A stretch of DNA of 64,000 bases from Acidibrevibacterium fodinaquatile. GTDB taxonomy: Bacteria > Pseudomonadota > Alphaproteobacteria > Acetobacterales > Acetobacteraceae. The stretch spans positions 3,355,501 through 3,419,500 of the forward strand of contig NZ_CP029176.1 of assembly GCF_003352165.1 (NCBI RefSeq). Reading direction: 5' to 3'. The notes under the pieces were generated by a model, which was not told where the DNA came from, searched no databases, and saw only the letters and a list, made by a program, of their open reading frames with translations. Every line of letters starts with the position of its first letter. Positions within the stretch are counted from its first letter, which is position 1. Below, one piece after another: positions 1 through 8,024 of the stretch. The translations under genes were made by a program, and so were the position numbers.

Positions 1-3000
1 ATGCGGGCGCGCTCCATGGCCCCGGGCGCTGGGCCGATGATCGGATCCTGGCCCTCGGGGAGCGGCTCCATCAGTTGATCTGGATGGCGCAGCGCGCCGG
101 CGGATGGCGGGTGCCGATCTATCTCGTGCTCACCGGATGTGAGTGCCTTACCGGGTTTACGGCGACCCTTGAGGCGATGATGAGGGAAGCGCCGCTCATC
201 CAACAGGCGCCGTTCGGCTGGACGGTTCCCTATGCGCTCGAGAGTATGTTCGAGCGTCGGTGGGTGCAAAACGGGATCGACGCCCTGGTCTCGCGCCTCT
301 CTCTGGCGCAGGCGCCATTGCTCGTCCGCGCCACCGAAACCGCGGCGGCGGAGCAGATCCTATTATTTCCCGAGGCCGTCGCCGCGCTGGAAGAGCCGCT
401 CGCGCAAGTACTGACGCCGATGCTGCAGCCGAGTGCCTATCACGAGGCGTTCATGTTTCGTGGTTTCTACTTGACGGGCGGCGCGACGCCGGATGGCGGC
501 ACCGAGCCTGCGGCCTTCGCTGCCAAACTGTTTCACGACAGGATTTTCCCCGAACACACCCTCGCGCAGCCAGCCCTCGGGGCGACGACGCGGCGGCGGC
601 GCCAGATCCGCATGGCGCAGGCGGGTCTCGCCGCGCTCGCGATGCTGATGGCGATCGGCCTTGCCGTCATTGAGCGCAAGCAAAGCGCCATCGCCTCGGT
701 GCAGCCTCTGGTCGCGGCCAGTCTCGACATCGCTTCCGAGGTGAGCGTGAAAGGCATTCCGGACCTCGCCGAGCGGGCCGCCGTGACCCGAAAACTGCTC
801 GGCGCCATGAGCGGCGTCGGCGTCAACAGCATCGAATCCGTCTGGGCGCCGCTCTCTTTGCTGAGCGGGGCCGATAATACCGTGACCGCTGCGATCCGCG
901 GCGCCTATGAACATGTCATCCTGCGCGAGGTTCGCGGCCGGCTCGCGAGCGGCGAAGCGGTGTTGCCGGGCAATTTCGACGCGCGCGCGGTGGCGGCCTG
1001 CGCCGGGTCATCGGCGCCGTCGGCCAATGGCGTGCCAGCAAGCGGTGTGCCAGCCGACGGCATCGCGCAGATGCAGCAGATCGTCGCGCGGCTTGCGCAA
1101 TATCCGCAGCAGATCACCTTCTATCATCAGCTCAGAAACCACCCGGAGATCGATGCTCTCAAGCGATTGCTCGGGTTTTCCCTTGCGGTCGCACTACCGG
1201 ATTCATTTGAGACAGACAATTATCTCTACCTCGTCGCTCTGAAACAGGCGCAGTTTCCGCCATTGTCGATGCCGCGATTGCGCGAGAATATCGGCCGGAT
1301 CCTGGCCTGCCCGTTCGCGAACGCGCTCGCCAGCGCCTATGGCGCCAACCCGCTTGCGCGTGCGGTGGCCAGGGTCGTTGAGGCGAGCCGCGGGATGTCG
1401 CCATCACCCTCCTGGCAGGGGGCTGCCGATCACATCCGCGCGCTTGGCGAAGCGCTGCGTGCGGCGGAGACGGAAGCAGCGCAAGGCAAGCATGCATGGC
1501 TGATCGACGAGACCGAAATCGCCCCCATCGCCGCGATCCTCGCGCAATTGCGTGGCCTGGCATCGTCGTCGGAAAGCGCGGGTCAGGATACCGTCCCGAT
1601 CGATCCGGAGACGGTGGCGGCGTTTGCCAAACAGGCCGCGAGCGCCGCCACCGATGCGAGATCGTCGCTGCTCGCGGCAACCGTGTTCGGCGGCACCAAG
1701 GTTCTCGCCGTCGAAGGCGGCGCGGTGACGCTTTCGCCCCCGCTCGTCGCTATCCGCAAGACGATCGACGCCCTGCTGTCGCTGCCACTGATGACCACTG
1801 TCGCGCCGCCAGCCGATCTCGGGCGGGCGCTCGCGGCCGGTTTGCCGCCGGTTTGGGACGACGGCGATTTGCGCATGTTGCAGCCGATCTCAGAGGGTTT
1901 TCTAGTTTTCGTCGCGCAGTCTCTGGCCAATGAGCCGGCGCTTTTTCAGGCGCAGGTGTTGGCCGCCGGCGGCGAGCAGCTTGCAAGGCTGCTCGCGGGC
2001 GCGATGGTCGCCCCGAACGCCGGGGCGGCGGCGTCTGGCGGCGCGGCGGCGCTCCATGCCGACATTGCCCATTTCGCGGAAGCGGCGCCGGTGCTCGCCA
2101 ATATGCGCGAGGCGCTGCGTGCGACCGGGCAGATCGCGAATGCCGCCCGCATCGACCAGCTCATTGCCGAGCAGGCGGTCGGCCTGCTGGCCCGCGTCGA
2201 TGCCATTCTGCTTTCGGCCGATCCCTATCAGCTCGCCGATCGCAGCCTCTCCTTCTGGACCGGCGCGCCGCCGCTGGCCGCGCCCGCTTTTGGCGCGTCA
2301 TCGCTCGCCGATCTCGTCGGCACGCTGCCCGCGCGCCGCGACTATGTCGAGACGCTGGCGCGCGATTATGCCGCGCCGCTGATCAATTATCTCGCGCAGA
2401 GCGCGGCATTGCTCGCCGGTAATCAGCGGGCGCTGCAAGAACGCTGGCAAGGCATCATCGCGACACTCGACCGCTATCATGCCAACGATCCCGCCAATGC
2501 CCTGAGCCAGCTCGAACAATTCATCGCCGCGGATATGGACCAAATCGATCTCGCCAATTGCCGCCAGCGGCTCGCAGGTGGTGGTGGTGGCAACTGGTTT
2601 GCAGACCAGCTCGGCACCATCCGCAATGCCGTCGCCCGGCGCTGCGCCAGCGTCTCCTACAGCGATCTGGTCGCGCAATACGGCGAACTCGCGACGGCGT
2701 TCAATCGCGATCTCGCCGGGCGCTTCCCGTTCGGCGATGCCGCCGCGCCGGACGCGTTCGCGGGTGACGTGAAGCGTTTCTTCGACCGTTTCGGCCCCGA
2801 TCTCGCAACTCTCGCAACGCGGCTCGCGGCAACCCCCGCCTATGCCCGCACCGGCGCCGATGCGTTCGTTGCCAGCCTGGTTGCCGCACAAGCCGCTCTC
2901 GCCCCCATGCTCTTCAATCCCGCGCCGGACGCGCCGCTGACCTATGAGGTCGCGGTCGATTTCCGCACCAATGCGGGCAGCGACCCGGGCGCCGATCAGG

Positions 3001-3521
3001 TCGCCGAGGCCTCGCTGCAATTCGGCCAGCAGACCTTGTCCTCGTTCGCGGCGCCCGCTGTTTTCGCCTGGAGTAATGGCCAGCCGGCGACGATCGCCGT
3101 GCGCTGGGCGACGAATGCGCCGAGCATTCCCGCCGGCGGCGGTGTGCCGAACCCTTCGGTGAACGGTCTCGTCGCATCTTACCGGTTCGGCGGCGCCTGG
3201 GCGCTGCTGCGGCTGATCACGACGCTCGCGCCGCCGCCAGGCGTGCTCATGCAGCTTTCCGATCGGCGGCCGGAGGCCATCGGCTTGCAGATCAACCTCA
3301 AGCCCAATCCGGCTGCGGCCACCGGCGGCGATACCCGTGTTGCGGTCGCACGCCTTTTCATGCGGATCGGGTTGACCGCGATCATCCACGTGCCGGGCGC
3401 GCCCGACAAGCGTGTGCCCGTTCTGCTCCCGGTCTTTCCGACCGCAGCCCCGTTGCCGCCGCCGCCGTCACTCTCGTCACCGATGAGCGCGCCGCGCGCT
3501 CTGCCAAAAGCCGCGGGCTAG
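1..3521 (+). CDS. tssM: Type VI secretion inner-membrane protein TssM (IcmF family), 5' partial
   Basis: Inner-membrane anchor of the type VI secretion system; in the family it joins TssL and TssJ to form the trans-envelope complex. The frame is open from base 3 to the window edge, so the N-terminal helices and the Walker A loop are outside. The visible part begins in the cytoplasmic GTPase-like domain: bases 111-143 read VPIYLVLTG followed by CE, so the family's TKxD guanine-specificity motif is TGCE here and looks degenerate. A hydrophobic helix (about bases 615-675) leads into the long Ala-rich periplasmic region, a beta-rich C-terminal part (about 2930-3420) and a Pro-rich tail. tssA follows after 5 bases, so the two are co-transcribed. 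The family call is firm; loss of nucleotide binding is inferred. Confidence 0.93.
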   Translation, partial: AGALHGPGRWADDRILALGERLHQLIWMAQRAGGWRVPIYLVLTGCECLTGFTATLEAMMREAPLIQQAPFGWTVPYALESMFERRWVQNGIDALVSRLSLAQAPLLVRATETAAAEQILLFPEAVAALEEPLAQVLTPMLQPSAYHEAFMFRGFYLTGGATPDGGTEPAAFAAKLFHDRIFPEHTLAQPALGATTRRRRQIRMAQAGLAALAMLMAIGLAVIERKQSAIASVQPLVAASLDIASEVSVKGIPDLAERAAVTRKLLGAMSGVGVNSIESVWAPLSLLSGADNTVTAAIRGAYEHVILREVRGRLASGEAVLPGNFDARAVAACAGSSAPSANGVPASGVPADGIAQMQQIVARLAQYPQQITFYHQLRNHPEIDALKRLLGFSLAVALPDSFETDNYLYLVALKQAQFPPLSMPRLRENIGRILACPFANALASAYGANPLARAVARVVEASRGMSPSPSWQGAADHIRALGEALRAAETEAAQGKHAWLIDETEIAPIAAILAQLRGLASSSESAGQDTVPIDPETVAAFAKQAASAATDARSSLLAATVFGGTKVLAVEGGAVTLSPPLVAIRKTIDALLSLPLMTTVAPPADLGRALAAGLPPVWDDGDLRMLQPISEGFLVFVAQSLANEPALFQAQVLAAGGEQLARLLAGAMVAPNAGAAASGGAAALHADIAHFAEAAPVLANMREALRATGQIANAARIDQLIAEQAVGLLARVDAILLSADPYQLADRSLSFWTGAPPLAAPAFGASSLADLVGTLPARRDYVETLARDYAAPLINYLAQSAALLAGNQRALQERWQGIIATLDRYHANDPANALSQLEQFIAADMDQIDLANCRQRLAGGGGGNWFADQLGTIRNAVARRCASVSYSDLVAQYGELATAFNRDLAGRFPFGDAAAPDAFAGDVKRFFDRFGPDLATLATRLAATPAYARTGADAFVASLVAAQAALAPMLFNPAPDAPLTYEVAVDFRTNAGSDPGADQVAEASLQFGQQTLSSFAAPAVFAWSNGQPATIAVRWATNAPSIPAGGGVPNPSVNGLVASYRFGGAWALLRLITTLAPPPGVLMQLSDRRPEAIGLQINLKPNPAAATGGDTRVAVARLFMRIGLTAIIHVPGAPDKRVPVLLPVFPTAAPLPPPPSLSSPMSAPRALPKAAG

Positions 3522-3526
3522 CTTAT

Positions 3527-4687
3527 GTGTTTCACCTGATCAGGAGATTGTTCATTCCAAAATCAGAAGACATTTCTGATATCGATGCTCTGCTCGCCCC
3601 GATCCCGGGGCCGGCGCGCACGGGTGTGGATCTGCGGTGGGATCCGGTCTATCGCGAGATCGCCGAGGCGAGCCGCGATGAGAACCCGCAATTGCCGCAA
3701 GGGGTCTGGGCGCGCGACATCAAACGCGCCGATTGGGCGGAGGTCGAGCGTTTGTGCCGCGGCGTGCTCCGCGAGCGCAGCAAGGATTTGCTGGTCGCCG
3801 GCCGGCTCACCGAGGCGATCACGCACCGCCAGGGCTTTGCCGGCATGGCATCTGGCTTGCGTCTCGTGCATCTACTCTGTGAGCAGTTCTGGCCGGATCT
3901 CCATCCCGCCATCGATGACGGCGACCTCGCGCCGCGGCTTGCACCGTTCGAGTGGATGAACACCCGGTTCTCGACGCTGCTTCGCAGCCTCCCTCTGGTC
4001 CGCGGCCAGGATAGCGAGCAGAAAGCCTATACCTGGACCGATTACGCCAATGCCCAGCTTCTTGAAAGCCTGCGCCAACGTGATCCGAAATCGGTCGATC
4101 GGTCCGAGGCCGCGGGGGCGGTGACGATGGCGATGTTTGCGGCGATGTGTGAGCGGACGGAGAGTCTGTTCTGGCAGCAAAACATCGCCGCCCTCGATGA
4201 TAGCCGCAGGGCTCTTGCCGCTCTCGATACGGTTCTCGAAGCGCGTTGCGGCCGCGATGCGCCGGGCTTGGGCGCGATCGGCAATGCGATCACCGATATC
4301 CTCAATCTCACCGAACTATGGCTTGCCAAGCGGCAGTCGGCGCCGGCGCTGTCTGCGCCACGCGAAAACCCGCCTCCAGCGCCTTCTCCCTCGGCGCCGC
4401 CCGCGCCCGCTCCGTCTGCTGCGCCGCAGGCTGCGGGTGCCATCGCCTCGCGCGAGGACGCTTATGCCCGCCTTGCCGCGATCGCCGATTTCCTGCAACG
4501 CACCGAGCCGCACAGCCCGGTGCCCTATCTGCTCCATTGCGCCGTCTCGTGGGGCGATTTGACCTTCGCACAACTGATCGCCCTGTTTTCGAGCGCCGGC
4601 CTCGATATTGCGCAGGTCTTCGACCTTCTCGGCATGGCGGCAATGGTTGGTCCGGAGATGATGGACGATGGAGACGGCGGCAAATAA
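3527..4687 (+). CDS. tssA: Type VI secretion protein TssA (ImpA N-terminal domain)
   Basis: Cytosolic T6SS component that primes baseplate and tail-sheath assembly. The 386-residue protein has an ImpA_N domain at about residues 15-130, including GVDLRWDPVYREI near residue 33 and the FWPDLHP motif near residue 120. A Pro/Ala linker (about 275-305) separates it from a short C-terminal region with SPVPYLLHCAVSW, typical of small TssA proteins. The start is GTG at 3527; an ATG two bases upstream is in another frame and stops after four codons. The gene lies 5 bases after tssM. A 210-base gap with a hairpin separates it from tssB. Confidence 0.9.
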   Translation: MFHLIRRLFIPKSEDISDIDALLAPIPGPARTGVDLRWDPVYREIAEASRDENPQLPQGVWARDIKRADWAEVERLCRGVLRERSKDLLVAGRLTEAITHRQGFAGMASGLRLVHLLCEQFWPDLHPAIDDGDLAPRLAPFEWMNTRFSTLLRSLPLVRGQDSEQKAYTWTDYANAQLLESLRQRDPKSVDRSEAAGAVTMAMFAAMCERTESLFWQQNIAALDDSRRALAALDTVLEARCGRDAPGLGAIGNAITDILNLTELWLAKRQSAPALSAPRENPPPAPSPSAPPAPAPSAAPQAAGAIASREDAYARLAAIADFLQRTEPHSPVPYLLHCAVSWGDLTFAQLIALFSSAGLDIAQVFDLLGMAAMVGPEMMDDGDGGK

Positions 4688-4812
4688 TCCGCCAATCGGA
4701 GGAGTCGAGCCCTGAGGAACGTTAGTTTTTCGTTACATCACAGCAAAAAAATTAACGTAATGGGGTGCCGCACCTGTCGTCGAAACCCTCACATGCCAGT
4801 AATCCTTCAGTT

Positions 4813-4835
4813 GCCTAGAATAATAGGCGTTTTTT
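4813..4835 (+). terminator. Weak intrinsic terminator or attenuator between tssA and tssB
   Basis: GCCTA at 4813-4817 pairs perfectly with TAGGC at 4824-4828 around a six-base loop (GAATAA), followed by G and six T residues (4830-4835). The stem is only 5 bp, so termination would be partial. It is the only hairpin-plus-T-tract seen inside the T6SS operon and sits just before the sheath and tube genes. Confidence 0.4.
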
Positions 4836-4897
4836 CTGGACAGACAGGGTTTCGTTGGTGCTAAATGGCATTGGATTTTTGCGTCCATGGGGGGATC

Positions 4898-5458
4898 ATG
4901 TCCGAGAGCAAGCAGCAGGTTCTTTCGCGGGTTCGCCCGCCGCGCGTGCAGATCACGTACGATGTCGAAACACTCGGCTCCATCCAGAAGAAGGAACTGC
5001 CATTCATCGTCGGCATTCTCGCCGATCTCTCCGGCAAGCCGGAAAACCCCCTGCCACGGCTCAAGGAACGGAAATTCGTTGAGATAGACAGAGATAATTT
5101 CGACGATGTGATGGGTGCCATAGCCCCCCGGCTCGCCTTCCAGGTGGCGAATAAATTGCAGCCCGATTCGAACGAAATGATCAGTGTTCTGCTTTCTCTC
5201 AAGAAAATGGGGGATTTCAGCCCCGATCAGATCGTGCAACAAATTCCAGCTCTGAAGAAATTGTTTGACGCTCGCTCCAGACTCAACGATCTGCTCGCCA
5301 AGCTCGATGGTAATGATGATCTCGACGGTCTCCTCGGCCAAGTGTTGGCTGACACCGCCGAGCAAGCCAAGCTGCGCGAGGATCTGAAAGCGTCGTCGGC
5401 TGCTAATCCGGCGTCGCCGCCGGAAGGTGGGGCGCCAACGGAAACGCCGGCCGGCTGA
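4898..5458 (+). CDS. tssB: Type VI secretion sheath small subunit TssB (VipA)
   Basis: Forms the contractile T6SS sheath with TssC in the cytosol. The 186-residue protein begins MSESKQQVLSRVRPPRVQITYDVET and carries the family signature around residues 30-60 (ELPFIVGILADLSG, then PLPRLKERKFVEIDRDNFDDVM). An upstream in-frame ATG at 4865 would add 11 unconserved residues; the ATG at 4898 is preferred because GGGGGA stands just before it and the protein then starts like other TssB proteins. A Pro/Ala/Gly tail ends it. tssC follows after 68 bases. Confidence 0.93.
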   Translation: MSESKQQVLSRVRPPRVQITYDVETLGSIQKKELPFIVGILADLSGKPENPLPRLKERKFVEIDRDNFDDVMGAIAPRLAFQVANKLQPDSNEMISVLLSLKKMGDFSPDQIVQQIPALKKLFDARSRLNDLLAKLDGNDDLDGLLGQVLADTAEQAKLREDLKASSAANPASPPEGGAPTETPAG

Positions 5459-5526
5459 CAGGTTCGCATCCGCAGAAAATTGAGATCGCGTTTGGATCTG
5501 GCCCGTTTGGATTTAGGAGGAATGTC

Positions 5527-7005
5527 GTGGCTCTCGAACCAGAATCATCCACTGCCTCGGCCCCGGCCACGTTGCTCGATCGCATTCTCGACGAGGGCCG
5601 GCTGGTCCGCGATCCCGATCCCGCCATGCGGTTGGCGGCGCGGGGGCTGGTTGAGGAATTTGCCAGCCGCGTGGTCGAGCAGACCGGCACCACCAGCCTC
5701 GATGTGACACAGCGGATTCAGTTCTGTATCGCCGAACTCGATGATTTGATCAGCGCGCAGTTGAACGAGGTCATGCATCACGAGGCATTCCAGCGCCTCG
5801 AGGCATCGTGGCGGGGACTGCATGACCTGGTCATGAATACCGAGACCGGCACGCGGCTGAAGCTGCGGCTGCTGAACGTGAGCAAGGCGGATCTCGCGAA
5901 AGATCTGAAGAACGCCATCGAGTTCGACCAAAGCGCTCTGTTCAAGAAGGTCTACGAGGACGAATACGGCACGTTCGGCGGCAATCCCTATAGCATGCTG
6001 GTTGGCGATTACGAGTTCGGGCCCGGCGCCGAAGACATGCTGCTGCTGACACGTATCTCGAATGTCGCGGCGGCGGCGCATGCGCCGTTTATCACGGCGG
6101 CCGCGCCGGCGATGTTCTTTCTCGACTCATTTACTGAGCTTTCGGCGCCGCGCGATCTCGCGAAAATTTTCGAAAGCAGCGATTTTGCCGATTGGCGTGC
6201 CTTCCGGGCGAGCGAGGATAGCCGCTATACCGCTCTCGTGCTGCCGCGGGTCTTGCAGCGCTTGCCCTACGGCCCCAACACTGTCCCGGTCGAAGGCATC
6301 TCGTTTGTCGAGGACGTGGACGGCACCGACCATAAGAAATATCTCTGGGGGAATGCGGCCTACAAGCTCGCACACCGCATCGTCAGCGCCTTTGCCGTCT
6401 ATGGCTGGACGGCGGCGATCCGGGGCGTCGAAGGCGGCGGCAAGGTCGAAGGATTGCCGGCACATAGTTTCTCCACCCCGGAAGGCGACAGGGTGCTGAA
6501 ATGCCCGACCGAGGTTGCGATCACGGATCGGCGCGAAAAGGAACTGAACGATCTCGGCTTCATCGCGCTTCTCCACCACAAGGGTGAGAATTTTGCCGCT
6601 TTCTTCGGCGGACAGACATCACAAAAGCCCAAACTCTACGTCTCCGAGGCGGCAAACGCCAATGCCCGGCTGTCGGCGATGCTGCCTTATGTTTTGACAT
6701 CGTCACGATTTGCCCACTACATCAAGGTCATCATGCGCGACAAGATCGGCAGCTTCATGACCAAGGAAAACGTCCAGGCATTCCTCAATCTTTGGATAGG
6801 CGAGTATGTCCTTGGCAAGGACGATGCCGGGCAGGTTCTGAAGGCGCGCTTCCCGCTCCGAGAGGCGCGGGTCGATGTCTTCGATACACCCGGCAAGCCC
6901 GGCGTCTACACAGCGACAGTGTTTTTGCGGCCACATTTCCAATTGGAAGAGCTCACCGCATCCATTCGTCTGGTCGCCGAGCTTCCGCCTCCGGTCGCCG
7001 CCTGA
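5527..7005 (+). CDS. tssC: Type VI secretion sheath large subunit TssC (VipB)
   Basis: Large subunit of the contractile sheath, partner of TssB; ClpV disassembles the contracted TssBC polymer. At 492 residues it matches the family length. Recognisable stretches are FQRLEASWRGLHDLV (about residue 94), NPYSMLVGDYEFG (about 156) and the C-terminal SRFAHYIKVIMRDKIGSF region (about 395-415). The start is GTG at 5527, placed by AGGAGG at 5515-5520; an ATG at 5522 is out of frame. It belongs to the tssB-tssC-hcp block. Confidence 0.95.
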   Translation: MALEPESSTASAPATLLDRILDEGRLVRDPDPAMRLAARGLVEEFASRVVEQTGTTSLDVTQRIQFCIAELDDLISAQLNEVMHHEAFQRLEASWRGLHDLVMNTETGTRLKLRLLNVSKADLAKDLKNAIEFDQSALFKKVYEDEYGTFGGNPYSMLVGDYEFGPGAEDMLLLTRISNVAAAAHAPFITAAAPAMFFLDSFTELSAPRDLAKIFESSDFADWRAFRASEDSRYTALVLPRVLQRLPYGPNTVPVEGISFVEDVDGTDHKKYLWGNAAYKLAHRIVSAFAVYGWTAAIRGVEGGGKVEGLPAHSFSTPEGDRVLKCPTEVAITDRREKELNDLGFIALLHHKGENFAAFFGGQTSQKPKLYVSEAANANARLSAMLPYVLTSSRFAHYIKVIMRDKIGSFMTKENVQAFLNLWIGEYVLGKDDAGQVLKARFPLREARVDVFDTPGKPGVYTATVFLRPHFQLEELTASIRLVAELPPPVAA

Positions 7006-7051
7006 CGTCGGTTCGGCCGCCAGTTTCAACCTTTGAGTCAGGACCCGTTTC

Positions 7052-7552
7052 ATGGCCACAAATCTTTTCCTCAAGTTCGAGGAGCCGGAGATCAAGGGCG
7101 AATCCGGCGACAGCAACCACAAGGAAGAAATCCAGGTTCTCTCCTGGAGCCACAGCTTCAATCAGCCGACCAGCCCAACCCGGAGTTCCGCCGGCGGCGG
7201 CACCGTCGAGCAGGCCAATCATAGCGATTTCACGTTTAGTAAATACGTCGATGCCGCGACCGATGATCTGCTGAAATATTGCTGGAGCGGCAAACAGATC
7301 GGCAAAGGCACCTTCACCGCCTATCGCGCCGATGGCGACAACAAGCCGGTGAAATATCTTGAAATTGTCATGGAGAAAATAATCATCTCCAATGTCAGCT
7401 TTGGCGGCGGCGCCGGCGATCTGGCGAGCGAATCCGTCACCCTCGCCTATGGCAAAGTCACCTACACCTATATACCGCAGAAAGTAGATGATGGCACCGG
7501 CGGCGGTGCCCAGCCGGTTCATCACGATCTTATCGGGCAAGAGGTGGGCTGA
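7052..7552 (+). CDS. hcp: Type VI secretion tube protein Hcp (TssD)
   Basis: Secreted ring-forming protein that stacks into the inner tube propelled by sheath contraction. The 166-residue sequence shows MATNLFLKFEEPEIKGES at the N-terminus, IQVLSWSHSFNQP (about 27-39) and a central FTFSKYVDAATDDLLKYC stretch, all typical of Hcp. It lies 46 bases after tssC and 25 bases before tssE, in the same transcription direction. Confidence 0.95.
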   Translation: MATNLFLKFEEPEIKGESGDSNHKEEIQVLSWSHSFNQPTSPTRSSAGGGTVEQANHSDFTFSKYVDAATDDLLKYCWSGKQIGKGTFTAYRADGDNKPVKYLEIVMEKIIISNVSFGGGAGDLASESVTLAYGKVTYTYIPQKVDDGTGGGAQPVHHDLIGQEVG

Positions 7553-7577
7553 TCACGGGGGGCCGTAACGCCGGATC

Positions 7578-8024
7578 ATGAGGAATGCGGAGGACGATGG
7601 CGGGTTTTCGCCCTTGCTTTTTGACCGCCTTGAGGCTTCGCGGGGCGCCACCGCCGGCGACGGTGTGCGCGCCTCGATCGCGCGCGAACTCGCCGATCTC
7701 CTGAATACGAGAACGCCGCTTGCAATCGATCATCTGGAGCATCGCCGCCGCAGCGCCATCGATTACGGATTGCCGGATCTCTCCGCGTTTCCGGTCGGCA
7801 ATCACGATGCCATGGCGCGCCTTGCGGCCCATATCCGGAGCGCGATCGCGGCCTATGAGCCACGTCTTGCTGATCCCACCGTTACCATCACGCCCGATGC
7901 GCGGTCGGGCGAGGCCCTGGCGGTGACGGTGAGCGGCGTGATCACGGTCGGGCCGCGGCGCCAGGCGCCGGTGTCATTTACGCTGCTCCTCGGCGATGCG
8001 GCGCTTGGCGGCCATGCCGGCTGA
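7578..8024 (+). CDS. tssE: Type VI secretion baseplate protein TssE (gp25-like)
   Basis: Baseplate wedge component related to phage T4 gp25, cytoplasmic. The 148-residue protein contains SIARELADLLNTR (about 32-44), DYGLPDLSAF (about 62-71) and the IRSAIAAYEPRL helix of the gp25 fold. Its end overlaps the start of tssF. The order tssE-tssF-tssG agrees with a baseplate sub-block. Confidence 0.9.
   Translation: MRNAEDDGGFSPLLFDRLEASRGATAGDGVRASIARELADLLNTRTPLAIDHLEHRRRSAIDYGLPDLSAFPVGNHDAMARLAAHIRSAIAAYEPRLADPTVTITPDARSGEALAVTVSGVITVGPRRQAPVSFTLLLGDAALGGHAG

Noticed and set aside
4865-4882. Possible sigma-54 promoter (TGGCATTGG with TTTTTGC) before tssB
   Set aside because: The distance between the GG and GC elements is 12 bases instead of 10, so it does not fit the -24/-12 rule.
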